A DNA stretch of 64,000 nt, from positions 1-64,000 of the forward strand of contig NZ_JAUXVR010000036.1 in the NCBI RefSeq assembly GCF_030680395.1, in the 5' to 3' direction. The position numbers and the translations under genes are program-made. The DNA comes from Methylobacter sp. Lineage in GTDB: Bacteria; Pseudomonadota; Gammaproteobacteria; Methylococcales; Methylomonadaceae. Under the pieces are notes generated by a model. That model did not search any database. It saw only the letters and a list, made by a program, of their open reading frames with translations, and was not told the DNA's origin. Below, piece by piece: positions 52,463 to 61,567 of the stretch. The stretch's first letter is position 1. Every line of letters starts with the position of its first letter.

Positions 52463-52548
52463 GGCTTATGATTTCAGGTAACAAAAAAATTTAACTATAA
52501 TGGTCTTTGCTGCATTATTCAACACCGTTCAACCGGTGCCGGTCGCTT

Positions 52549-53772
52549 TTATTCCGGCTTTATAAACTCGGTAACAGCCTTAATACGCAAACGGCGAATC
52601 GCCTCGCCGATATGCGCACCTTTAAGTTCGCCATTCAAAACAGACGAGGTGTCAATAGATGCGGCCGCCCTGGCTGCACCGCTCAACAGCGCGGATTGAG
52701 GGTAGGCAATGTTTTCAAGTCCGGTTCTGCCTTTAGCATCCGCCTCGCAAGCCAGCAAAAACTCAGGCAACTTATTAGCTGGCTTAAAGGCCCCCAGAGC
52801 GGCCAACATATCCGTTAACGTTGAAGCGCGTAATTCAAAAGCCCGGTGACAATGGGTATGGTATTGCATGACCTGAGAAGCCAACGCTTTAAACGAGTTA
52901 GGCACACGCAAACGGACACACATTTGTTCCAAAATGGGCAACCCTTTAGTTTCATGTCCGTGATGATGCGGCCAGTGTGCTTGGGGTGACACGCCTTTGC
53001 CCAGATCGTGGACTAATGCCGCAAATCGGACTTCGGGACTCGGCGACAAAAGCACGGCCTGCTCCAGGCTGAGCATAGCATGAATGCCTGTATCGATCTC
53101 CGGGTGATATTTTTCCGGCTGCGGCACGCCGAATAAGCCACTTATTTCCGGGAAGATTTTATCCAGCGCGGCACACTCTTTTAAAGTGTAGAAAAAAGCA
53201 CTCGGCGATTTTTCGTTGAGCGCCTTAAACAGTTCAGCCCAGACCCGCTCGGGAACCAGATGATCCACTTCACCAGCCGTCACCATGGACTGCATCAAAA
53301 TCCGGGTTTCCTCAGCCAGCGTAAAACCGAGATGCCCGTAGCGGGCGGCAAAACGGGCGATGCGCAGGATCCGCACAGGGTCTTCCGCAAAGGCCGGCGA
53401 GATATGCCGAAAAATGCGTTGTTCAAGGTCACCTTGCCCGCCGTATGGATCAACAAGCTGTCCCTGCGGCGTCATTGCCATTGCATTGATAGTCAGGTCG
53501 CGGCGAATCAGATCCTGTTCCAAACTGACATCCGGCGATGCGTGTACCGTAAAACCTTTATAACCGGGCGCTGTTTTTCGTTCGGTTCTGGCCAACGCAT
53601 ATTCTTCGCGGCTTTGCGGATGCAAAAACACCGGAAAATCCTTACCTACCGGCCGGAAGCCCTGTTTTACCATGGATTCCGGGGTCTCGCCGATTACTAC
53701 CCAGTCCCGTTCCTTGACCGGAAGTTCAAGTAATTTATCGCGTACCGCACCACCAACAAGGTATATTTCCAC
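52549..53772 (-). CDS. cca: tRNA nucleotidyltransferase (CCA-adding), HD-containing
   Basis: A 407-residue class II CCA-adding enzyme. N-terminal nucleotidyltransferase motif (VGGAVRDKLLELP) and RRDLTINAMA, and an HD domain (LVHDLGKG, about residue 244) typical of gammaproteobacterial Cca with phosphatase/phosphodiesterase activity. Length 407 is close to the E. coli enzyme (412). Confidence 0.96.
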   Translation of the reverse strand: MEIYLVGGAVRDKLLELPVKERDWVVIGETPESMVKQGFRPVGKDFPVFLHPQSREEYALARTERKTAPGYKGFTVHASPDVSLEQDLIRRDLTINAMAMTPQGQLVDPYGGQGDLEQRIFRHISPAFAEDPVRILRIARFAARYGHLGFTLAEETRILMQSMVTAGEVDHLVPERVWAELFKALNEKSPSAFFYTLKECAALDKIFPEISGLFGVPQPEKYHPEIDTGIHAMLSLEQAVLLSPSPEVRFAALVHDLGKGVSPQAHWPHHHGHETKGLPILEQMCVRLRVPNSFKALASQVMQYHTHCHRAFELRASTLTDMLAALGAFKPANKLPEFLLACEADAKGRTGLENIAYPQSALLSGAARAAASIDTSSVLNGELKGAHIGEAIRRLRIKAVTEFIKPE

Positions 53773-53878
53773 TCAGTTACTCAAGCCGTTTAATAATGTG
53801 CCTAGAATAGCACAGCTGTACTCGAAAAAAGGCATAATGGCCGTACCACCGGTACCGACACATAATCAGGAGAATAAA

Positions 53879-54670
53879 GTGATAGCAATTTTTTTAGCCA
53901 GTCTTCTATTAGGCACAGTTTCAGGATTAATGGCAGGGCTTTTTGGGATAGGCGGCGGCCTGATTATTGTGCCGGTTTTAGCGGTATTGTTTGCCGGGCA
54001 AGGATTTCCCTCCGAACTAGTCATGATCATGTCGGTGGCGACCTCACTGGCGACCATTATTTTCACCTCGATCTCTTCGGTGCTGGCACATCATCGTTTG
54101 AATTCCGTGTTGTGGGATAAAGTGCTGGCCCTGGGACCGGGGATTATGATCGGCGCGGCTGTCGGAGCCGTGGTCGCGGACCATATAGCCGGTGACGTAT
54201 TACGCTTTATTTTTATCATCTATTTATTATCCGTAGGTGTGCAAATGGCGTTGCAATTCAAGCCGAAACCCGGACAAAAGCAACCCTCCAAAGCGTTGGA
54301 TTTTGGTGTGGCAAGCATCATGGGACTGCTGTCGTCACTACTCGGAATAGGCGGAGGCACACTCACCGTGCCTTTTTTAGTATATTTCCAAACGCCGATG
54401 CGCAATGCCGTAGCCATAGCCAGTGCCTGCGGTTTGCCGATAGCCTTAGTGGGAACGGTGGGCTATGCCCTGCTGGGCAAGGATGTGTCGCAGTTGCCTG
54501 AATGGAGTTTAGGTTATATTTACGGGCCTTCTTTTCTGGGTATAGTGCTGACCAGTATCTATACCGCTCCGATAGGCGCAAAACTGGCCCATAAACTGCC
54601 AGCGGAAAAATTAAAACGCTATTTTTCGCTGCTGTTGTTTGTGATGGCGGGCAAGTTGATTTGGTTTTGA
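53879..54670 (+). CDS. TauE/SafE family permease
   Basis: A 263-residue inner membrane protein with eight or so helices and the TauE/SafE repeats (LLGTVSGLMAGLFGIGGGLI; later SLLGIGGGTLTVPFLVY), a family of putative sulfonate, sulfite or organoanion exporters. I chose GTG 53879 because AGGAGA precedes it at seven bases; the upstream ATG at 53837 lacks a ribosome site and adds a polar tail. Divergent from cca. Substrate unknown. Confidence 0.85.
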   Translation: MIAIFLASLLLGTVSGLMAGLFGIGGGLIIVPVLAVLFAGQGFPSELVMIMSVATSLATIIFTSISSVLAHHRLNSVLWDKVLALGPGIMIGAAVGAVVADHIAGDVLRFIFIIYLLSVGVQMALQFKPKPGQKQPSKALDFGVASIMGLLSSLLGIGGGTLTVPFLVYFQTPMRNAVAIASACGLPIALVGTVGYALLGKDVSQLPEWSLGYIYGPSFLGIVLTSIYTAPIGAKLAHKLPAEKLKRYFSLLLFVMAGKLIWF

Positions 54671-54677
54671 AAATATA

Positions 54678-54842
54678 TCACCACGAAGATCACGAAAGTT
54701 TAAAGAAAAACCTAAAAAATCGGTTAGCGTCGATATTCTTTTGCTACCGTGTATTTTCCAGGCAGCCGACATGCTACGATCAGGAATACTTAGGCATATA
54801 TATTATTTCGCAATGACTAATAACTTCGTGTCTTCGTAGTGA
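54678..54842. repeat. CCACGAAG family, split copy with internal insertion
   Basis: TCACCACGAAGATCACGAA (54678-54696) faces CTTCGTGTCTTCGTAGTGA (54824-54842), arms of the same repeat family but 127 bases apart instead of 16. The interior shows nothing recognisable. Together they may be a larger non-autonomous element. Confidence 0.65.
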
Positions 54843-54940
54843 TTTATCAATACAGCCCCCGCCATAAAATTTACTTTATTTTTGTGCTGCCAAATTTGCG
54901 ATAATGCACAGTCATTTTATTTACAAAGGTTCCGTTGCAC

Positions 54941-55849
54941 ATGTGGTTTAAAAATCTGAGCATTTTTCGTCTTACTGAAGATTTCACTTTGGCTCCAGCA
55001 GACCTGGAACTAAAACTTGAACAAATGGCTTTTCGCCCCTGCGGCAGTCATGAAGAATTTACTTTCGGCTGGACTTCACCGCTGGGAAAATCGTCCGAAC
55101 AACTGGTGCATAGCGCGAACGGCTTTTTAATGTTGTGCGGAAAAAAAGAAGAAAGAGTGCTGCCTGCGTCTGTGGTCAATGAAATGATGCAGGAAAAGAT
55201 TCTTGAAACCGAAGAACAACAAGGACGTAAGTTATCCAAAAAAGAACGCACGGCTATTAAAGACGAGCTTATTTTTGAGCTATTGCCAAGAGCTTTCACC
55301 TTCTCAAACAAGACTTACGCTTATATCGACCCTAAAGGCGGCTGGCTGATTGTCGATGCGGCTTCAGCCAAAAAAGCCGAAGATTTGCTGAGCAGTTTGC
55401 GTAAATGCTTAGGTTCGTTACCAGCCGTTCCGCTTAATACCATCGAAAAACCGGTCAAAGTCATGACCGAGTGGCTGGTCAATAATCAAGCGCCGGACGA
55501 CATCACCATTGAAGACGAATGCGAATTGCGCTCACCTGAAGAAGAAGGCGGCATTATCCGCTGCAAACGCCATGACCTGAGTCTGCCGGAAATCAAGAAC
55601 CATCTGGATACCGGCAAAGAAGTCATCAAACTGGCGGTGAATTGGGCTGATCGTATTGCTTTCATTATCGATGAAAATCTGGCCGTTAAACGCCTTAAGT
55701 TTCTTGACCTGATTCAGGACCAAGTGTCCGACATTAATACCGACTCTGAAGCAGAACAGTTTGATGTGGATTTCTCGATTATGTCGCTGGAACTGGCCAA
55801 TTTTCTGCCGCGTTTGCTGGAGCTATTCGGCGGCGAGAATAAGGCGTAA
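54941..55849 (+). CDS. rdgC: Recombination-associated protein RdgC
   Basis: A 302-residue RdgC, a ring-forming DNA-binding protein that inhibits RecA. The start MWFKNLSIFRL matches the E. coli family start MLWFKNL; ATG 54941 was chosen over TTG 54935 (which adds two residues). Motifs: PADLELKLE, FTFGWTSPLG, ITIEDECELRSPEEEGG. Confidence 0.95.
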   Translation: MWFKNLSIFRLTEDFTLAPADLELKLEQMAFRPCGSHEEFTFGWTSPLGKSSEQLVHSANGFLMLCGKKEERVLPASVVNEMMQEKILETEEQQGRKLSKKERTAIKDELIFELLPRAFTFSNKTYAYIDPKGGWLIVDAASAKKAEDLLSSLRKCLGSLPAVPLNTIEKPVKVMTEWLVNNQAPDDITIEDECELRSPEEEGGIIRCKRHDLSLPEIKNHLDTGKEVIKLAVNWADRIAFIIDENLAVKRLKFLDLIQDQVSDINTDSEAEQFDVDFSIMSLELANFLPRLLELFGGENKA

Positions 55850-55892
55850 TCGTAATTTCTGATTGATAATCAGATAACTAATTAAAAGATTA

Positions 55893-55947
55893 TCACCACG
55901 AAGGCACGAAGAACACGAAGTTTTATTTCTTCGTGCCTTCGTGGTGA
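55893..55947. repeat. CCACGAAG family palindrome, copy 2
   Basis: TCACCACGAAGGCACGAAG (55893-55911) and its exact complement (55929-55947) form a 19-bp stem. It lies between rdgC and bcp. One base in the stem (GGC/GCC) differs from copy 1 (GAC/GTC) with a compensating change in the other arm. Confidence 0.85.
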
Positions 55948-56085
55948 ATAAAAGAGGCTTTTTTCACGTCCCAGACTAATTAACGCACATACCTCCGGGT
56001 TTTATGGGGCTTGCAGTGAAACTTTGATTGCGCTTACACTACGGCTTCAGGTTTTAACTATCCGTGAACTCGCAAGGAGATTCCC

Positions 56086-56550
56086 ATGTTAGAAAAACAC
56101 CAAAAAGCCCCCCTGTTCAGCTCAAAAAATCAATTTAATGAAACGATTAATTTGTCCGACTACTTAGGGAAAAAGAATGTCGTGTTGTATTTTTATCCCA
56201 AGGATGACACGCCGGGCTGCACCATAGAAGCGAACCAGTTTACCCAGCTTGCCGGGGAATTTGCCAAGGCAGATACCGTGGTTATCGGTGTGAGCAAGGA
56301 TACTTGCGCCAGTCATACCGACTTTATTAAGAAATTCGACCTGAAAGTGGATTTATTGGCCGACGTTGATGGCGAACTCTGCGAAAGCTATGGCGTATGG
56401 CAGGAACGGGAAAAAAATGGCGTAAAAAGTATGGCTATTCTTCGTTCCACCTTCATTATTAATAAAGAAGGCGTATTGGTCGATGCCGCTTATGGCGTCA
56501 CGCCAGAAGGGCATGCTCAGGACGTATTAGAGAAAGTAAAAAGCTTGTAA
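56086..56550 (+). CDS. bcp: Peroxiredoxin, Bcp/PrxQ type
   Basis: A 154-residue thiol peroxidase. The peroxidatic cysteine is Cys 45 in DTPGCTIEA. The E. coli resolving cysteine at position 50 is replaced by Asn, but Cys 74 (DTCASH) and a further Cys in ELCESYGVW are present, so an alternative resolving partner or a 1-Cys mechanism is possible. An AAGGAG ribosome binding site precedes the ATG. Confidence 0.95.
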   Translation: MLEKHQKAPLFSSKNQFNETINLSDYLGKKNVVLYFYPKDDTPGCTIEANQFTQLAGEFAKADTVVIGVSKDTCASHTDFIKKFDLKVDLLADVDGELCESYGVWQEREKNGVKSMAILRSTFIINKEGVLVDAAYGVTPEGHAQDVLEKVKSL

Positions 56551-56576
56551 TTCAGATAGATATTCCAGACAGCCTA

Positions 56577-56951
56577 ATGCCGAACTTTAATTTTACCATA
56601 CACCATGCCAGCCTCATTGTTGCCGATACCGCCGTTTCGCTGACATTTTATTGCGATGTGCTCGGCATGCAACAAGCCGACCGGCCCGATCTGGGTTTTC
56701 CCGGCGCATGGCTGCAATTGGGCGCTCAGCAAATTCATTTACTGGAACTGGAAAATCCCGATCCGACAACTGGCCGCCCTGAGCATGGCGGTCGCGACCG
56801 CCATATCGCCTTAAGTGTGCAGGAATTGGCGCCGGTTCGGGAGGTACTGGATAAAAACGGTATCGCCTACACTTTGAGTAAATCAGGACGACAAGCGCTG
56901 TTTTGTCGTGATCCGGACGGAAATGCGCTGGAGGTTCTTCAGCAGGCGTAA
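56577..56951 (+). CDS. VOC (glyoxalase/bleomycin resistance) superfamily protein
   Basis: A 124-residue single VOC domain protein. It has HHASLIVADTAVSLTFYCDVLGM, a metal-type His at HASLIV, and FCRDPDGNALEVLQ with the Glu ligand. It could be a lyase, dioxygenase or resistance protein; the substrate is unclear. Starts 26 bases after bcp and may be cotranscribed. Confidence 0.85.
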   Translation: MPNFNFTIHHASLIVADTAVSLTFYCDVLGMQQADRPDLGFPGAWLQLGAQQIHLLELENPDPTTGRPEHGGRDRHIALSVQELAPVREVLDKNGIAYTLSKSGRQALFCRDPDGNALEVLQQA

Positions 56952-56956
56952 ATTGA

Positions 56957-57232
56957 TTACGTCTTTTTCTTGTGTACTAAATTGTAAATCTTAAAGCAAA
57001 GTATCGATGCGGCCAGCAGTAGTGTTATTGCGTTTGCAATAATGATGGCCTTATCATCGAGGTGGATTCCGTAAATAAGCCAACATAACACGCCCAAGGT
57101 AAAGGTGCTGTACATGCCCAAAGAAAGGGATTCGGTATCTTTGGTTTTTATGGTCAATATTGCCTGGGGCACAAATGAGGCGGTAGTGAGTGTCGCGGCT
57201 AAATAGCCGATAATGTCAGGGGCGATTGTCAT
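56957..57232 (-). CDS. SemiSWEET family transporter
   Basis: A 91-residue protein with three hydrophobic helices and the PQ-loop type motif SFVPQ in the first helix (IIGYLAATLTTASFVPQ), a half-size SWEET. Bacterial SemiSWEETs dimerise to transport sugars such as sucrose or glucose. The start is at 57232. It is followed by the VOC gene on the opposite strand. Confidence 0.9.
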   Translation of the reverse strand: MTIAPDIIGYLAATLTTASFVPQAILTIKTKDTESLSLGMYSTFTLGVLCWLIYGIHLDDKAIIIANAITLLLAASILCFKIYNLVHKKKT

Positions 57233-57253
57233 AGGTATTTTGGCATAACGCCA

Positions 57254-57469
57254 TTATTTTTTTGCGGCGGATTTTTTTAGTTTTTTAAGTATGCTTTGAC
57301 CGATAGCGCTTGCAAAATCCTCAATATTTTCATAGCCCTGCGTTTGGGCAAAATCCACTGCCGCCATGACCAGCTTTTTAGTTTCAGCTATCTCTTCGTG
57401 CGTTCGACCGCAGCCTTCGCAGCGAGTTCCTTCGTAAGTGCAGTTATCAGTGCATGGATTAAATTTCAT
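57254..57469 (-). CDS. DUF1289-like cysteine-rich small protein
   Basis: A 71-residue protein beginning MKFNPCTDNCTYEGTRCEGC, followed by GRTHEEIAE, a DUF1289-like cysteine pattern (four Cys likely binding a metal). The Lys-rich C-terminus is typical of small nucleic-acid or ribosome-linked proteins. Function unknown. Confidence 0.8.
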   Translation of the reverse strand: MKFNPCTDNCTYEGTRCEGCGRTHEEIAETKKLVMAAVDFAQTQGYENIEDFASAIGQSILKKLKKSAAKK

Positions 57470-57540
57470 AATGTTTCCCAGTATTTATTAAAATTTTCAA
57501 ATCTTGTTCATTTTTAAAGTTATGAACGTTGCCGTATCGA

Positions 57541-57660
57541 CAGATATTTGTTCCTGCATTGCTTTATTACACGCCATTCATGGCGTTAGCAGGAGCGGAA
57601 GCGGAATCTTGTGTAGCCGACGTAGATTTAGTGGTCGAATACTAAAATAGGGTACCGTCC
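57541..57660. repeat. Degenerate palindrome upstream of the DUF1289-like gene
   Basis: TTCCTGCATTGC, the hairpin ACGCCATTCATGGCGT (57570-57585) and GCAGGAGC nest around each other; the TTCCTGC/GCAGGAGC pair is related to the TGCTCC element. The interval 57470-57753 contains no gene. Confidence 0.55.
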
Positions 57661-57753
57661 GCTTATGTTCTTCCAAAAGGAATTTTACCACATCGAAAAT
57701 AAGCAACGGCTATCCTTATCAAAAATCAAACCAAAAGATAAAGCTTTTTTGTT

Positions 57754-59433
57754 TTAATGCGATTCATTGACGCTCAACATGATGTTTGCAAAAGTAACTT
57801 CGCCATCAACGAGTTGAAAAACACCTTTGCCCCGTTCTTCATTATTCTTCCAAATAGAGTTTCCAATCTGGACTTCGACGCCGCAATGAACGGCTTCTTC
57901 CGCAATAACCTGGACGTTCTCGGCAAGGGTCATTTCCGACAGCAGGTGGAGTCGATCAGCGTGAAGCTGAGTACAATCAATTTCAAATTTTTCTTTGGTA
58001 TGGATGGCCTTGTTTAACAAACCGTTTTTGTCTTTTTCGGGATGCGCTAACACGAAGGCAATAATTTTTTTAAGGTCGTCCTGCTCCTTTTCATTCGCAT
58101 CAATCTCAAGCTTAAGCTTGCCCTGCTCCGCCTGAAGATAAGGATTGAAGCCTGTCTTGATCTTGGTTATAAAGCCGGTGCTTGAACCCATTATCGCTGT
58201 CTTCACCAAAACTGATGCATTGGTAATGCCGCCGATGATACGGCCTTTTTTTCCGCCGGATTTTCCCACCAATACCCGGTTAAGCGCGGTCAAATGATTA
58301 TGCATAGAGAATTCTTCAATAATAATATCTACGCCCGCTTCCATGCAGACATTTTCGGCAAAGTGTACGTTGATTGAACCTTTGCTGATAATTATCGCGT
58401 TAAAGGTGGGAACCTCGTTTGGATCGCCGCTATGTTCGCTATGACCGATCACGCCGCCTTTTATAACAATGTTTCCACCCGCTTCAATTTCTGCTGCTTC
58501 AACGGTCCCTCCCACGAATACATCTCCAGTCGCGTGAATTTTCATCCCATCCTTGACGTCGCCTTTGATATTAATGGTGCCATCGAAACTCATGTTTCCG
58601 GTTGAGATATCCACCAGCGACAGGTCGATGGTAGGTTCCACCACAACGCCATTAGGAACCAACTTGGGTTGGCCGGTGATCGCAGCCAACAGTAGACTGT
58701 TATTATCGGGATCAAGCTCGGCATCGGAGTCCAACTCTACCCCCTGCAGCCCTGAAGCAAACTGCACATCCTGCCCTGCTTGCGGCATAAGTGCTTGCCC
58801 GGTAATGTCCCATCCTTTTTTACCTTCGGTGGGCGGAGTGCGGCACATCAGCGGATCGCCGGGCCTTACGACAATAAGCTGTCCAAGATCGCGATAGTTA
58901 GCGATACCGCGCGCGTCTACCTGGGGTTTCCGCTCTCTTATTTGCGGTATCAGACTTTGAAAACGCGCATCAATACCCCGCACAGGATGCACGCCTTGGG
59001 CGATAATATGTTCTGTCGCATACCCTTGCTTTAAGGCGGACTTGATTTCATCCATCATAATGCCTCTGACTACCCCCTTTTCCTGCAAAGCCAGCTGGAT
59101 TTGAAATAAAGCGACTGGAGCGCCACCGTATGCGGGGATTAAAGTAAGTCTGGCGGTCATTTTGTCGTTGTCAATTTTGAGCGCATATCGACCATCCCGG
59201 CGCTCACCGATTTCCAGCACAAAGCTTTCACTACGACTGTTGTACTGTTTTACCAGATGTGAGAGGGCGTTTTCATGCACAAACAGATTGGACAGGCCTT
59301 GCTTAGCCAGCGCCTCTTTGATCATTGCTTCATCCAGCGGGGGCTTGCATTCGCACTCTTCAAATATTGCAAGCAGTTTGCCGTCATCGCTCAGCTTAAA
59401 TGTCAGTATATCTGTAGGTGACGCGTCATTCAC
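57754..59433 (-). CDS. FapA-like (DUF342) polymer-forming protein
   Basis: A 559-residue protein of the FapA/DUF342 family. An N-terminal region (about 1-165) leads to a beta-helix segment with Gly and Ile-rich repeats (GTINIKGDVKDGMKIHATGD, VFVGGTVEAAEIEAGGNIVI) and a C-terminal coiled coil. FapA-like proteins are involved in flagellar assembly or chain formation in vibrios and have unknown roles elsewhere. No flagellar genes are nearby. Leftward, isolated. Confidence 0.85.
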   Translation of the reverse strand: MNDASPTDILTFKLSDDGKLLAIFEECECKPPLDEAMIKEALAKQGLSNLFVHENALSHLVKQYNSRSESFVLEIGERRDGRYALKIDNDKMTARLTLIPAYGGAPVALFQIQLALQEKGVVRGIMMDEIKSALKQGYATEHIIAQGVHPVRGIDARFQSLIPQIRERKPQVDARGIANYRDLGQLIVVRPGDPLMCRTPPTEGKKGWDITGQALMPQAGQDVQFASGLQGVELDSDAELDPDNNSLLLAAITGQPKLVPNGVVVEPTIDLSLVDISTGNMSFDGTINIKGDVKDGMKIHATGDVFVGGTVEAAEIEAGGNIVIKGGVIGHSEHSGDPNEVPTFNAIIISKGSINVHFAENVCMEAGVDIIIEEFSMHNHLTALNRVLVGKSGGKKGRIIGGITNASVLVKTAIMGSSTGFITKIKTGFNPYLQAEQGKLKLEIDANEKEQDDLKKIIAFVLAHPEKDKNGLLNKAIHTKEKFEIDCTQLHADRLHLLSEMTLAENVQVIAEEAVHCGVEVQIGNSIWKNNEERGKGVFQLVDGEVTFANIMLSVNESH

Positions 59434-60203
59434 AGCTTGCTCCTTGGAAAATCATTGCGACTTATCAAGAATAAAAATATTAAGAAATCAGCCATTTTAT
59501 AGCCATCCTATCATCACCCACAGTAAGCACTTAGCCTCGATAACTGCTCCATGCAGTCATAAAGCGCCTACTGTCGATTGGCGAAGCACTATTTAAATTA
59601 ACAAGATAATCTAATTTGAAAGGTAGCAGATTATAAGAAAACCACACTTAAGGGCAGAAGAATCAAGGTGGCAAAAATGTGAATGGCCGATTATACCGTG
59701 AGTATACTTTGCCGATTTCAAAAAAAAGTCCCAGAACACTAAGGTGTGCTGAGACTAAAAATCGCCTGTTTGGTTGGCATTTCGTTCCATCCGTGGCAAC
59801 ATCCTATTTGATCTTTCTTAAAATCCGTCTTCTCTTTTGGCGACGTGGCTATTCTCTCAAAAAATAACCATAAAAAAAGCCAGTTAAAGATTAAAATAAT
59901 GTGCGCTTAAAATTACATCATCGTGAGGCCAAATAGGCTCGACATTGCACGGGTATATTTAATGACTTATTCTTTTCCCGGCAATTGCTCCCTGCATTGC
60001 TCTATCTCTCCACCTCGGAAACCGCAAGGCCTACTTTGGGTATCCCGGACAGTCGTGCTCACACTCCTTAGCTGCATGCCTTTAGACAAAGTCTATATTT
60101 TCTAAACTGCACATTTTCAAGATTTACAATAAATAACAAACACTGCAAAATCTTGCTTGTCATAGTAAAATGCCGTCAGCCCTCAAATATAAATAATACA
60201 AAC
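59434..60203. other. Long intergenic region with hairpin and repeat pieces
   Basis: 770 bases between divergent FapA-like and hisB genes. It contains a fragment of the TGCTCC repeat near 59530 and another near 59990-60055, the long hairpin at 59727-59756, and AT-rich sequence. Short open frames at 59679-59867 and 59923-60105 lack homology or ribosome sites. The hisB promoter should lie near 60140-60190, but no clear match was found. Confidence 0.5.
59727..59756. other. Imperfect 13-bp hairpin
   Basis: AGTCCCAGAACAC and GTGTGCTGAGACT pair at 11 of 13 positions around TAAG. A run of seven A residues precedes it, so on the minus strand it would look like an intrinsic terminator (stem then T-run). 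Confidence 0.55.
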
Positions 60204-60797
60204 ATGGATCAACGTACTGCAGAAGTAGAGCGAAATACGCTTGAAACTCAAATCAAAATTAAAATCAACCTGGATGGATCGGGTAAAACCTCATTTTCGA
60301 CCGGCGTACCTTTTCTTGAACACATGCTCGATCAGATTGCCAGGCACGGCTTGATTGACATGGACATTGTAGCTAAAGGCGATTTGGATATTGATGATCA
60401 CCACACGGTTGAAGATATCGGCATTACCTTAGGTCAGGCGTTTGCCAAAGCCATGCAAGACAAAAAAGGCATTTACCGTTACGGACATGCCTACGTGCCG
60501 TTGGATGAAGCATTGTCACGCGTCGTGATTGATTTTTCCGGACGTCCCGGCTTGTTTTATGAGGTTAAGTACCCGAAAGCCATGATCGGCCGTTTTGACG
60601 TTGACTTGTTCCGCGAGTTTTTTCAGGGCTTTGTCAACCATGCCGGAGTGACTTTGCATATCGACAACTTGAAGGGCGCAAATGCGCATCATGTTGCGGA
60701 AACCATCTTTAAAGCCATGGGTCGAGCCATACGCATGGCGATTACCGCCGACCCGCGTATGGCAGGCATGATGCCATCCACCAAAGGCAGCCTTTAA
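60204..60797 (+). CDS. hisB: Imidazoleglycerol-phosphate dehydratase
   Basis: A 197-residue monofunctional HisB that dehydrates imidazole glycerol phosphate in histidine synthesis. The metal-binding His-rich motifs are [12 protein letters not shown] and the later [21 protein letters not shown] 60204 gives the normal length; an upstream TTG at 60153 is in the leader. No phosphatase domain, unlike E. coli HisB. First gene of hisBHAFIE. Confidence 0.97.
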   Translation: MDQRTAEVERNTLETQIKIKINLDGSGKTSFSTGVPFLEHMLDQIARHGLIDMDIVAKGDLDIDDHHTVEDIGITLGQAFAKAMQDKKGIYRYGHAYVPLDEALSRVVIDFSGRPGLFYEVKYPKAMIGRFDVDLFREFFQGFVNHAGVTLHIDNLKGANAHHVAETIFKAMGRAIRMAITADPRMAGMMPSTKGSL

Positions 60798-60829
60798 CCT
60801 TGCCTCTTAACCTTTAGCCTGTATTTTTT

Positions 60830-61474
60830 ATGTCTTCTGTCGCTGTAATTGATTATGGAATGGGTAATCTGCATTCAATCGTAAAGGCCCTGCAGCATGC
60901 AGACCCTGAAGTGGATGTTGTTTGTGTGTCCGATGCCGATGCAATTCTCCGTGCTGACCGGGTGGTTTTCCCCGGTGTCGGCGCGATACGGGATTGTATG
61001 CAGGCGCTCAATCAATCGGGCTTATCTGATGTTATCCAGCAGGTTGCCAAAAGCAAGCCTTTGCTGGGAATTTGCCTGGGCATGCAGGCCTTATTGACCG
61101 ACAGCGAAGAAAACGGTGGCACACTTTGCCTGGACGTTTTTTCCGGGCACGTTATACATTTCCCCGAGTCGTTAAAAGACAGCGACGGTAATTCACTCAA
61201 AATCCCGCACATGGGCTGGAATCAGGTCCATCAACTGCAACAACACCCGTTATGGGAAAATATTCCCCAAGACAGTCGCTTTTATTTTGTGCATAGTTAT
61301 TATGCGCAGCCGGATGATGCAGCGATAATGGCGGCGACTACGCAATACCCGGAGGCATTTACCTGCGCTTTGGCACAAGATAATGTTTTTGCCGTACAAT
61401 TTCACCCCGAAAAAAGTCAGGCAGTTGGTTTGCAGTTGCTGAACAATTTTTTGCATTGGGATGGGCAAGCGTAG
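60830..61474 (+). CDS. hisH: Imidazole glycerol phosphate synthase, glutaminase subunit
   Basis: A 214-residue class I glutamine amidotransferase. Catalytic Cys in GICLGMQAL; His and Glu in VQFHPEKSQ near the C-terminus. Supplies ammonia to HisF. 32 bases after hisB, 93 bases before hisA. Confidence 0.97.
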   Translation: MSSVAVIDYGMGNLHSIVKALQHADPEVDVVCVSDADAILRADRVVFPGVGAIRDCMQALNQSGLSDVIQQVAKSKPLLGICLGMQALLTDSEENGGTLCLDVFSGHVIHFPESLKDSDGNSLKIPHMGWNQVHQLQQHPLWENIPQDSRFYFVHSYYAQPDDAAIMAATTQYPEAFTCALAQDNVFAVQFHPEKSQAVGLQLLNNFLHWDGQA

Positions 61475-61567
61475 AAATGGATTCATTTGTACCTTCTGGG
61501 TATTTCGTCTTTGGGTGGATAAATCCGCCCCTATAATAATTACATGCCGTTGAGGATTTTATAAGTT

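Noticed and set aside
59679-60105. Two short open frames in the 770-base gap
   Set aside because: No ribosome binding site, no recognisable motif, and one contains pieces of a dispersed repeat.
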